Source: Deltaproteobacteria bacterium (lineage in GTDB: Bacteria > Desulfobacterota > Desulfobacteria > Desulfobacterales > JAFDHS01). From it: a DNA stretch of 11,060 bases. Below are positions 1-6,755 of this stretch, in pieces (position 1 is the stretch's first letter; the number at the start of each line of letters is the position of its first letter). The DNA lies in assembly GCA_019308655.1 (NCBI GenBank), contig JAFDHS010000031.1, positions 1 through 11,060 of the forward strand, given 5' to 3'. Both the position numbers and the translations under genes were made by a program. The notes under the pieces are model-generated. The model did not search any database. It saw only the letters and a list, made by a program, of their open reading frames with translations, and was not told the origin of the DNA.

Positions 1-1499
1 GATCCGTCAACATCGGCATCCGTCATAATAACGACTTTGTGATATCTTATTTTTTCAATATCATACTCTTCATCGCCCACACCCGTTCCTAAAACCGTTA
101 TAATATTTTTGATTTCTTCACTGCGCAGAATCTTATCAAATCTTGCTTTTTCAACGTTGAGTATTTTTCCTTTTAAGGGAAGAATCGCCTGAAATCTTCT
201 GTCCCGGCCCTGTTTTGCACTGCCGCCTGCCGAATCTCCCTCCACCAGAAAAATTTCTCTTTGGCCGGGATCTGAATATTGACACTCTGCAAGTTTTCCC
301 GGAAGGGTCGAATCCATCAAGGCACCCTGGCTTCTGGCAAGATCTCTGGCCCTTTTGGCAGCATCCCTTGCCCTTGCCGCATCCACCGCTTTTGAAATTA
401 TCTTTTTTGCAACCGAAGGATTCTCTTCCAAAAACATACTTAATTTTTCGTTGACCAGCGACTCAACAAGCCCTTTCCCCAGTTTTGTTTTTGTCTGGCC
501 TTCAAACTGAGGATCTTTAATCTTCAGGCTTATGATGGCAGTGAGACCTTCCCTTACATCGTCTCCCCCTATCTTCGCCTTAAAATTTTTGGGAAGATTT
601 CCGCTTGTTGCATAGGTATTGATTGTTCGTGTCAGGCCAGTTTTGAAACCGATAAGATGAAAACCGCCTTCCGCCGTATGAATATTGTTTGCAAAGGAAA
701 ATATTTTTTCTTTAAAGGTATTGTTATACTGGATGGCCACTTCCATCTGAACATCATTTTTTTCGCCCTGCATCAAAATCGGATCATGTAAAGCCGTATG
801 TCTTTTATTGAGATATTTAACAAATGAAGATAAGCCGCCTTCGTAATAAAAATCATTTTTATCATCGGTACGTTCATCTTCAATGGTGATTCTTACCGCT
901 TTGTTTAAAAAAGCAAGTTCGGCTCAAAATGTCAAAGCTGTACGTATTCTGATTCATGATTTCCATATCGGGTTGAAAATGGATTTTGGTACCCCTTTTT
1001 TCCGTTTCCCCGATAATCTTCAACTCGCTCGTCTTTTTCCCTTTTGCATAGGTCTGATAATAGATTTTTCCGTCAGTATAAATCTCTAATTCCAAAAAGT
1101 TTGAAAGTGCGTTTACAACGGAAATTCCAACACCGTGAAGCCCGCCGGAAACTTTGTAGGAATCACTGTCAAACTTTCCTCCGGCATGAAGTTTTGTCAT
1201 GACGACTTCAGCCGCAGGCAGTTTCTCTTTTTTATGCATACCCACAGGTATGCCTCTGCCGTTGTCCTCAACGGTTACACTGTTGTTTGTATGAATGGTA
1301 ACATTAACCGTATCGCAACCGTATCGCAATATCCGGCCATGGCTTCATCAATGCTGTTATCCACAACTTCATAGACCAGGTGATGAAGCCCTTCAATATC
1401 CACGTTTCCAATGTACATGGAAGGCCTTTTTCTGACCGCTTCAAGGCCTTCAAGTATTTTTATACTGTCTTCGCTGTATTTTTTTATTTCTTTTGTCAT
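1..1499 (-). pseudogene. gyrB: DNA gyrase subunit B, 3'-truncated by window edge and frame-disrupted twice
   Basis: Encodes the ATPase/toprim subunit of DNA gyrase, which introduces negative supercoils together with GyrA. Visible motifs in order: RKRPSMYIG and EVVDNSIDEA (GHKL ATP site), DNGRGIPVGMH, the ATP-lid segment KVSGGLHGVG, then toprim EGDSAGGSAKQGR, and IMTDADVDG at the window edge. The reading frame is not continuous. Bases 1330-1499 are in one frame, about 922-1329 in a second, and 1-920 return to the first. The first break is an exact 11-bp duplication. The second removes about four residues from the conserved stretch that reads ILAKRLREL in E. coli (here ILS then ELAFLNKAV). Read as written, translation from the ATG stops at 1275. 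All other parts look intact and well conserved, so an assembly or consensus error is as likely as a true null, because gyrB is normally essential. It starts 2 bp after the dnaN stop, so it is likely cotranscribed with dnaN. No strong ribosome site is seen before the ATG. Confidence 0.5.
1306..1329 (-). repeat. 11-bp tandem duplication inside gyrB
   Basis: On the plus strand the unit AACCGTATCGC occurs at 1306-1316 and again at 1317-1327, followed by two further matching bases, so period 11 holds for 24 nt. In gyrB sense the duplicated protein-coding segment is the codons for CDTV in MAGYCDTVNVT. Removing one copy restores an uninterrupted conserved reading. The duplication is therefore secondary and is what breaks the frame. 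Confidence 0.95.
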
Positions 1500-1501
1500 A
1501 C

Positions 1502-2629
1502 TTATATTTTCATCGGCATAATGATGCTTAAAAAGGTTTTATCGTCTTTCCCATTGATTAAACAGGGATTCTCGTGATTTTTTATATTTAAAATAATTTT
1601 ATCGCTATCAATCACATTTAATGTTTCAATAAAATATTTAGGATTAAATGCAACTTCAATCCGTTCTTTTTCAAATTCTATGGGCATTTCTTCCCTGGAT
1701 TCACCTATATCAGGATTGGTCGTATTGATTACAAGTTGATTATCCTCAAAATTAAATATCACACCCTTATAATTGTCAGAGGATAAGATGGACATTCGTT
1801 TCAACATCATTAAAAATAATTTTTTGTCCAACTCTATTTCGTTTTCATCCTCGTGGGCGATGATATCATTGTACTCCGGGAAATCTCCTTCAAGAAGGGT
1901 TATGTTTATGTTTTCATTATTTTTTTTTACGATAAAGTGATTATCTTTAATGCCGATTCGTACCTTGTCTTCGTCATCAAGGAATTTTCCAACCTCACTC
2001 AACCCCTTTTTGGGAATCATCACACTCTCTCCGGTTGGGAATTCAATTTTTTTATCATAAAAATAATCAACTTTTGAAAGTCTTTTGGCATCCGTTGAAA
2101 CCATTCGGACTATCTTTTCTTCTCCCTCTCCCTTATCTATTCTTTCAAAATTAACCCCTTTGATGTAAGTGCGTTTTTCATCACTTGCAACAGCTATCAT
2201 GACCACCTTGTCGATCATTTTTTTCAATGCAGAAGATTCAATTTCACAAAAAACAATATCTTCAAATTGATCTGTTTCAGGAAAATCATCAGGATTCATA
2301 GAGACAATATGATATTCTACATTATGATTTTTGATTTCAAGCCATCGGTTCTCAACTTCAGTTATTGAAATTTCATCACTTGGAAAATTTTTTATAATCT
2401 CAAAAAATTTTTTTGCGTTGATGACGATAATGCCTTCTTTTTCAATTGTTGCAGAATAGTAACCTTCAAAACTGGTTTCAAGATCCGTAGCAATAATTGA
2501 TATACCTGAATCAGTTGATTTAATCAGTATGTTTTCCGTTATTACAAGATTGCTTTTTCGTCCGGTTATTCCCTGAATTTTTGATAAAACATCAAGAAAG
2601 TTCTTTTTGTTAATTGTAAATTTCATCAT
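1502..2629 (-). CDS. dnaN: DNA polymerase III beta sliding clamp
   Basis: Encodes the ring-shaped processivity clamp that tethers DNA polymerase III and many repair proteins to DNA. Length (375 aa) is normal for the family and spans the three repeated clamp domains, roughly 1-120, 130-245 and 250-375. Recognisable features are the N-terminal FTINKKNFLDVLSKIQGI, the segment ATDLETSFEG near residue 50, FPEYNDII in the third quarter, and the typical C-terminus LSIIMPMKI. The frame is clean. It lies immediately upstream of gyrB on the same strand (2 bp between stop and start), the replication-gene order common in bacteria but without recF. dnaA is not seen upstream in the window. The start is the first of two adjacent ATG codons. 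There is no Shine-Dalgarno at normal distance; a strong one sits beyond a palindrome (separate entry), which suggests structure-dependent initiation. Confidence 0.95.
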   Translation of the reverse strand: MMKFTINKKNFLDVLSKIQGITGRKSNLVITENILIKSTDSGISIIATDLETSFEGYYSATIEKEGIIVINAKKFFEIIKNFPSDEISITEVENRWLEIKNHNVEYHIVSMNPDDFPETDQFEDIVFCEIESSALKKMIDKVVMIAVASDEKRTYIKGVNFERIDKGEGEEKIVRMVSTDAKRLSKVDYFYDKKIEFPTGESVMIPKKGLSEVGKFLDDEDKVRIGIKDNHFIVKKNNENINITLLEGDFPEYNDIIAHEDENEIELDKKLFLMMLKRMSILSSDNYKGVIFNFEDNQLVINTTNPDIGESREEMPIEFEKERIEVAFNPKYFIETLNVIDSDKIILNIKNHENPCLINGKDDKTFLSIIMPMKI

Positions 2630-2694
2630 AAACGCGGCAGGAGACCCTGTCTGAATCTTTGATTCAGGCGGGGAGGAATGCCGCCCTCCTTTTT
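2630..2694 (-). promoter_or_regulatory. dnaN leader: distant Shine-Dalgarno plus 51-nt palindrome
   Basis: Read on the minus strand, AAAAAGGAGGG lies at 2684-2694, an excellent ribosome-binding sequence but about 55 nt before the dnaN ATG. Between them, 2634-2684 is an imperfect palindrome: a 7-bp inner stem around a 3-nt loop (2651-2657 with 2661-2667), three more G-C pairs, a 5x5 internal mismatch, and a 6-bp outer stem (2634-2639 with 2679-2684). If it folds, GGAGG comes to about 4 nt from the ATG. The same GGAGG can instead pair with CCTCC inside the palindrome (plus-strand 2672-2676), so two alternative folds exist. The structure is seen in the sequence; the effect on translation is inferred. 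Two TATAAT boxes on the minus strand (2738-2743, 2713-2718) are possible -10 elements, but I found no good -35. Confidence 0.5.
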
Positions 2695-2802
2695 GTTAAT
2701 ATTTGCTTCCTGATTATATTAAACATTGAGCAACCCTATTATAACTGGGTATAAAATTTTTTGTTTTTAATCAATTCAGTCGGTTCATAATAAGGTTTTG
2801 AA

Positions 2803-2955
2803 ATGGGATTTGTAAGCAGGTTAGAGAAAAGGAATCAAAAGAAACATACATGCATCAATAAGAGTATTCAAATAAATAAAGGGCGGGTTAGGGACTCGGA
2901 ACACTTTATTTTTTCCGAGTCCCTTGAAGGTAGAATTGCTAATTATAAAACTTGA
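2803..2955 (+). CDS. possible 50-aa small protein
   Basis: Starts ATG GGA TTT with AAGG seven bases upstream, and runs 50 codons to TGA. The peptide begins MGFVSRLEKRNQKK and ends GRIANYKT; it is basic, with one cysteine, no membrane segment and no recognised motif. It lies opposite to dnaN and the rdgC-like gene, alone in the gap. The perfect inverted repeat 2890-2924 sits inside it, which argues that this stretch may act as RNA structure rather than as a coding gene. No family is recognised; confidence is low and based only on the open frame and ribosome site. Confidence 0.2.
   Translation: MGFVSRLEKRNQKKHTCINKSIQINKGRVRDSEHFIFSESLEGRIANYKT
2890..2924. repeat. perfect 12-bp inverted repeat (hairpin)
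   Basis: AGGGACTCGGAA at 2890-2901 is exactly complementary to TTCCGAGTCCCT at 2913-2924, with an 11-nt T-rich loop. The stem is GC-rich in an AT-rich setting. No T-run follows on either strand, so it is not a standard intrinsic terminator. It could help end transcription of the rdgC-like gene or form part of a leader; function is not shown. Confidence 0.7.
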
Positions 2956-3094
2956 TCAACTCTTAAAAAAATAATCATTAAAATTATATTTGTAAATATC
3001 CTTTCACCTTCAACAGTAAATATAATAAATAGTTATATTAAGTAGTGTTATATTATCATTAAAAGCTGTATTGGGAGCCGGTTTATATGTTTTT

Positions 3095-3619
3095 TTAAGG
3101 GTTTATCCATGCTTTTATAAGAGGAACAATTTCCGTATTCCATTTGTTTGTAACTCTCAATTTTATAAAATCTTTATAAAGACTATCCATTAGCCGTATC
3201 ACCTTGTCATAAAGAAAAACCTTTTCAAGTACCGCCCCCTCAATTTCTTCCTGATTTTCAACCGGTCCGGTTTCCGGGGGTTTAAGGCCGGCTATATTGA
3301 AACTTTCACCCTTAATATTAAATCGCCATTCCTGATCGCCTTCTTTCAGAGAAAGATTGAGTTCGGTTACAACAGCTCCTTTTCTTAACGAGAGAATAGC
3401 CTCTTTAAGGTCTGCATCATCGCCTTTTATGGTTATACTTTCCACATTATCATTCGATGCATTTTCAAGTACCATACGACTTCCGATACCGAGGGAGACG
3501 GGTTCCCGGTTTGAGTTTTGTAATTTATTTTGATCTTTTTCTATTATAAACCATAACCATGTAAGAAACTCATAGCCTAAAAATTTGTATCGGTTGTAGG
3601 ATATGGAAACGTCAAGCAT
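3095..3619 (-). CDS. RdgC-like protein, C-terminal half
   Basis: 174 aa that continue the RdgC-like protein encoded just upstream. The segment FLGYEFLTWLWF near residue 13 is followed by a part resembling the RdgC C-terminal domain: DLKEAILSLRKGAVVTELNLSL aligns by eye with the E. coli RdgC stretch around [21 protein letters not shown]. It is in the same frame as the upstream half, separated by one TAA (3623-3625) and one threonine codon before its ATG. Either the gene was split recently by one stop mutation, or the second half is made by reinitiation. RdgC is a nonspecific DNA-binding protein that restrains RecA. By itself this half lacks the N-terminal part of the ring. Family assignment is from memory of motifs, moderate certainty. 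Confidence 0.5.
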   Translation of the reverse strand: MLDVSISYNRYKFLGYEFLTWLWFIIEKDQNKLQNSNREPVSLGIGSRMVLENASNDNVESITIKGDDADLKEAILSLRKGAVVTELNLSLKEGDQEWRFNIKGESFNIAGLKPPETGPVENQEEIEGAVLEKVFLYDKVIRLMDSLYKDFIKLRVTNKWNTEIVPLIKAWINP

Positions 3620-3622
3620 TGT

Positions 3623-4234
3623 TTACCCCATGAAGTTGGTTGGAGAAAGTTTGGAGAGAACATCGCGGTCTTCATCCGAAAGACCTGCCGTAAGATCGGC
3701 TATAGTATAAGGAAAAAGGCGAATGAGGGTCAATTTAAACGATTTAAAAAAGAGTGTTTCCAATTCTTCATTGGCGGCCTTTGTGTTTGAAAAAAACCAC
3801 AGCGAAGATTCTTCATTATTCCATACCAGATCAAAAATATTGGGCGTTGCCGGAATACGTGACCTGAGAATATTTGAGACCCGTTCTTTTATAGCGGTTT
3901 TTTCATTTCTTGATAAAAATTTTCGTCCGCTTTCAGCAAGCTGCTTAGCTGTTTCGATGGCGCAATGTTTTTTTAACACTTTTGCAGGTATTGTTTTTTT
4001 ATCGATTCTCAGAGAAAAGGTCAAATAGGTGCCGATAACAAAAGAGGAACCTTCAAAAGTGGAAGAATAGGGATTCTCAAAAGATGTCCATCCTGTGGAC
4101 GATTCGGAATCATCATCAATCTCTTTGAAACAATTTTTTTTAAGACCGTTTAAAACGGTTTCAAGAACGGGTTCTTCAAGCTTACCGTCGACCTTATATC
4201 GCGTTATGGATACTGTAGATGATAATAAACCCAT
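3623..4234 (-). CDS. rdgC: RdgC-like recombination-associated protein, N-terminal half
   Basis: 203 aa, starting MGLLSSTVSITRY. The order of elements matches RdgC: a GWTSFENP segment near residue 48, then a charged region (LRIDKKTIPAKVLKKH) comparable to the E. coli stretch REEKILPSPVIKQALE, a lysine/arginine-rich helix with LSRNEKTAIKERVSNILRSRIP, and a strand pair ending in LWFFSNTKAANEELETLFFKSF. RdgC forms a ring-shaped dimer on duplex DNA and inhibits RecA filament formation. The frame ends at TAA after SPTNFMG and reopens two codons later, so the full protein would be about 378 residues; E. coli RdgC is about 303. The start is supported by N-terminal conservation; the only GGAG is about 16 nt upstream. 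It is divergent from the EndoQ gene, another DNA-maintenance gene. Confidence 0.6.
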   Translation of the reverse strand: MGLLSSTVSITRYKVDGKLEEPVLETVLNGLKKNCFKEIDDDSESSTGWTSFENPYSSTFEGSSFVIGTYLTFSLRIDKKTIPAKVLKKHCAIETAKQLAESGRKFLSRNEKTAIKERVSNILRSRIPATPNIFDLVWNNEESSLWFFSNTKAANEELETLFFKSFKLTLIRLFPYTIADLTAGLSDEDRDVLSKLSPTNFMG

Positions 4235-4436
4235 AGAAAAATATCGTACTCCAACCTGATTGTAATAATAAAATAACAGTTTATCGAGCTAAACTGAAGA
4301 CCATCATGAAAAATAAATAATAGCTTTTTTATAAAAAGGTTACAAGAAATTTTTCCGGTTAATAAAATTCTCAAATATGATATATTAAAAATTTGGGAGA
4401 CTAAACGTATTGAAGTATTGATTAAAAGGCTTATTT

Positions 4437-5777
4437 ATGAAATATATAGCAGACTTACACGTCCACTCCTACTTTTCAAGGGCCACGGCAAAAAACAGTG
4501 ATCTTGAAAATTTATATATCGCGGCCCAGCTCAAAGGGATAACGGTTGTTGCGACCGGTGATTTTACTCATCCCGGGTGGTTTGCCGAGATAAGGGAAAA
4601 ATTAGTCCCTGCGGAAGCAGGGCTCTTCAAATTAAAGGATGAAATTGCACAAATATGCGACAAACAGGTTCCCTCTTCCTGCCGTGGAAAAGTACGCTTT
4701 ATTTTAGTATCCGAAATCAGTAACATATACAAAAAAAACGGTAAAACCAGAAAGAATCACAACCTTGTTTTTTTACCGGATCTTGATTCCGTATATCAAT
4801 TTAATTTAAAGCTTGATGCTATCGGTAATATCAAGTCTGATGGAAGACCCATACTCGGTCTGGATGCGAGAGACCTTCTTGAAATTTTACTTGAAACTTC
4901 GGACCATGGCTATCTTATACCGGCCCATATATGGACACCATGGTTTTCGGTTCTGGGTTCAAAATCCGGATTTGATTCAATAGACGAGTGTTTCGGAGAT
5001 CTTTCCCACTACATATTTGCCGCTGAAACCGGTCTTTCGTCAGATCCTGCAATGAACCGGCGCGTATCAGGTTTAGACGCTCTTACCCTGGTATCCAATT
5101 CAGATGCCCATTCGCCGATGAATCTTGGACGTGAGGCGAATTTGCTGAATACGGAACTCTCTTATCCGGCCATAAAAAATGCTATAAAATCCGGCGATCC
5201 GAAAAAATTTTTAGGGACTTTTGAATTTTATCCTGAAGAAGGCAAATATCATATGGACGGCCATAGAAAATGCAATGTTTGCCTGAGTCCGGACATGACC
5301 ATCCAATACAGGGGAATATGTCCTGAATGCGGTAAACCGCTGACTCTGGGCGTTCTCTACCGGGTTGAAGCGTTGGCGGATCGCAGGGATGGTGGAAAAA
5401 CTGAAAAGACCCATCCTTTTTACAGTATTATACCGCTTGCAGAAATTTTGTCTGAAATCCTGAAGGTCGGTCCAAAATCAAAAAAGGTCCGGAATAATTA
5501 CAAAACCGCACTTGAGCGCCTGGGGCCTGAATTTTTAATACTCCATACACTCACCCCCGATGCCATTGACAAAGCCGGAATTCCACTGCTGAGTGAAGCC
5601 GTAAACAGGATGCGTCAAAAAAAGGTAAAAATTTTTCCCGGATATGATGGAGAATACGGCAAAATAAAGGTTTTTGAACCTGAAGAGATGGACAGACTGC
5701 TGGGCCGGAAATCCCTTTTTATTCTGCCGGCTTCCGCCCCGCTTAAAAATAAGAAAATTAATAAAAAAAAAGGGTAA
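4437..5777 (+). CDS. endonuclease Q-type PHP-domain DNA-repair nuclease
   Basis: 446 aa. EndoQ nicks DNA 5' of deaminated bases (uracil, hypoxanthine, xanthine) and abasic sites. The PHP metal site is visible as DLHVHS (H8, H10), ATGDFTHPGW (D42, H45), SEIS (E93), H110, PAHIWTPWF (H164) and NSDAHSP (D223, H225). A four-cysteine zinc finger, CNVC at 279-282 and CPEC at 295-298, is the EndoQ-specific part after the PHP domain. Conserved pieces HRKCNVC, LTLGVLYRVEALADR and GYDGEYGKI match the family. Such proteins are often mislabelled UvrD helicase because some relatives are fused to a helicase; no helicase follows here. The annotated end is a lysine-rich tail after a run of nine A (5763-5771), and a -1 frame continues with charged residues to 5869. 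A weak AAAAGG lies before the ATG. Divergent from the rdgC-like gene. Confidence 0.85.
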   Translation: MKYIADLHVHSYFSRATAKNSDLENLYIAAQLKGITVVATGDFTHPGWFAEIREKLVPAEAGLFKLKDEIAQICDKQVPSSCRGKVRFILVSEISNIYKKNGKTRKNHNLVFLPDLDSVYQFNLKLDAIGNIKSDGRPILGLDARDLLEILLETSDHGYLIPAHIWTPWFSVLGSKSGFDSIDECFGDLSHYIFAAETGLSSDPAMNRRVSGLDALTLVSNSDAHSPMNLGREANLLNTELSYPAIKNAIKSGDPKKFLGTFEFYPEEGKYHMDGHRKCNVCLSPDMTIQYRGICPECGKPLTLGVLYRVEALADRRDGGKTEKTHPFYSIIPLAEILSEILKVGPKSKKVRNNYKTALERLGPEFLILHTLTPDAIDKAGIPLLSEAVNRMRQKKVKIFPGYDGEYGKIKVFEPEEMDRLLGRKSLFILPASAPLKNKKINKKKG

Positions 5778-5869
5778 AGGATGTTTCAGGTAAAGTAAAA
5801 AAACAGAGATCCAGGCTTAATAAAGATGAATCTGAAGCGGAAAAGAAAGAGCCCGAAAAAAAAGGTTGA
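5763..5869 (+). other. A9 tract and out-of-frame charged C-terminal extension of EndoQ
   Basis: The stop at 5775-5777 comes right after AAAAAAAAAGGG. In the -1 frame the sequence reads on for 31 codons (VKDVSGKVKKQRSRLNKDES, then EAEKKEPEKKG) to TGA at 5867-5869. One extra A in the tract, or -1 slippage on it, would give a protein of about 478 residues. The lysine/glutamate-rich composition continues that of the in-frame tail. A second A8 tract at 5856-5863 precedes another open stretch to 5922. The region is A-rich in any case, so coding potential is uncertain. Confidence 0.4.
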
Positions 5870-5956
5870 AAAAATATGAAGATCCTGATTTTAAAAACAA
5901 AAAAATATCAGGTTCAACTTAATTTGTTCCAGGAAAATTTAAAATAGAGGTTTTGT

Positions 5957-6349
5957 ATGAAGGAAACACTGGTAAAAACCATAGATCTTGAAAACAACCG
6001 GAAATTAACAATTTATGATGTATCCAGAAAGGTAGGTGCTGATACGTGGCTGGTTACCATGATTGCAAGGGTGGAAATTCTTATAAATGAATTATTGTTT
6101 AACAAAGAGGATCGATCATCTATTGATCTTGATAAAATTAGAAAAGCTCTTGGAGAAAAAGTATGTTTTGAAGTGAAAATCGACCGAAATTTTATTAATG
6201 AAGCCAAAAAAGATAAGGTATTTAACGGGTTGTGTGATGTGTTTCTGGCAAACACCCTTTCTTACCTGTCTCATCCCGATTTCCCTAAAAAGTTTGTTTT
6301 AAAAAAATTTAAGGAGTCAGGGCCTCCGGCAGTGCAAGGCATGAAATAG
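5957..6349 (+). CDS. conserved-looking hypothetical protein, 130 aa
   Basis: I do not recognise a named family. The protein is soluble, with no signal peptide or membrane segment. The first half has a beta-rich pattern (RKLTIYDVSRKVGADTWLVTMIARVEI), then a linker, then a helical half (DLDKIRKALGEKVCFEVKIDRNFINEAKKDKVF). It ends with a segment around LSYLSHPDFPKKFVLKKF and a flexible tail. The ATG has AGAGG six bases upstream, overlapping the stop of a trivial 23-codon ORF. It lies 179 bp after the EndoQ stop and 58 bp before the PilZ gene on the same strand, so it may be cotranscribed with either. Coding character is good (frame, ribosome site, amino-acid mix), but function is unknown. Confidence 0.75.
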   Translation: MKETLVKTIDLENNRKLTIYDVSRKVGADTWLVTMIARVEILINELLFNKEDRSSIDLDKIRKALGEKVCFEVKIDRNFINEAKKDKVFNGLCDVFLANTLSYLSHPDFPKKFVLKKFKESGPPAVQGMK

Positions 6350-6407
6350 ATAAGCAGGGTTTTAGCCGCTTCCTGACACTGATTAACCTTTATTTAGGGG
6401 TTTTATT

Positions 6408-6755
6408 ATGAAGGAAAAGCTTAATAAAAGAATTATGGAAAGGTTTTCCATCAAGCTTCCGTCTCGGCTTTCGGTGGTCAGGGAAAGTGGGGAACAGGAG
6501 TCCTTTGAACTTCTGACAGACAACATCTGTGCCGGGGGAGCTTTTTTTAAAACCAGGCGATCTCTCTCTCTCTCTGTCGGTACCAAGGTGAAAATAGGTA
6601 TAATTCTCGTGCTTGATGAATTGAAGATGCCGAAGCTTAAAAAAACTCATATCAAGGTTTCAGGAACCGTGATTCGAACCGCCGGCAAGGGTATAGCAAT
6701 CTCTTTTGATAAAAATTTTCGGATATTACCTTACAAATTACTTACGAAACCATGA
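6408..6755 (+). CDS. PilZ-domain protein, candidate c-di-GMP receptor
   Basis: 115 aa, a single PilZ domain. The c-di-GMP-binding pattern is largely present: RIMER at residues 8-12 fits RxxxR, and NICAGG at 39-44 fits the D/N-x-S/A-x-x-G motif except for Cys at the Ser/Ala position. The rest shows the beta-barrel pattern: LSVVRESGEQESFELLTDN, VGTKVKIGIIL, IKVSGTVIRTAGKGIAISF. Single-domain PilZ proteins act as c-di-GMP sensors that bind partners or adjust motility and surface traits. A (TC)7.5 repeat at 6561-6575 encodes SLSLS before VGT and appears to add two residues against typical sequences. Its last 4 bp overlap the start of the next gene (ATGA), which points to coupled translation with the CsgD-like regulator. 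Confidence 0.8.
   Translation: MKEKLNKRIMERFSIKLPSRLSVVRESGEQESFELLTDNICAGGAFFKTRRSLSLSVGTKVKIGIILVLDELKMPKLKKTHIKVSGTVIRTAGKGIAISFDKNFRILPYKLLTKP
6561..6575 (+). repeat. TC dinucleotide repeat in the PilZ gene
   Basis: TCTCTCTCTCTCTCT, 7.5 units, lies inside the coding frame of the PilZ gene (codons for SLSLS). Slippage by one unit would shift the frame after about residue 51, and by three units would add or remove two residues. Confidence 0.9.

Larger units (their letters stand above)
2695..3094. other. AT-rich intergenic region between dnaN and rdgC-like gene
   Basis: Four hundred bases without a recognised gene. It holds possible -10 boxes for dnaN on the minus strand, a perfect 12-bp inverted repeat at 2890-2924, and one small plus-strand ORF with a plausible ribosome site (separate entries). 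Bases 2956-3094 are very AT-rich with no clear element. I saw no perfect DnaA box here, so an origin call is not supported despite the dnaN/gyrB neighbourhood. Confidence 0.6.

Noticed and set aside
1357..1365. Perfect DnaA box TTATCCACA
   Set aside because: It is inside gyrB and encodes the invariant VDN of EVVDNSIDEA, so the match is explained by protein conservation; no box cluster is nearby.
2695..3094. Replication origin next to dnaN
   Set aside because: AT-rich and near dnaN/gyrB, but no DnaA-box cluster and no dnaA in view.
4437..5869. UvrD helicase label or fusion for the PHP protein
   Set aside because: No Walker A or helicase motif is present in or after the protein; the zinc-finger PHP architecture fits EndoQ alone.
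5876..5947. 23-codon ORF (MKILILKTKKYQ...) upstream of the 130-aa gene
   Set aside because: Too short, with a weak ribosome site and A-rich context; it cannot be told from chance or from the EndoQ tail region.
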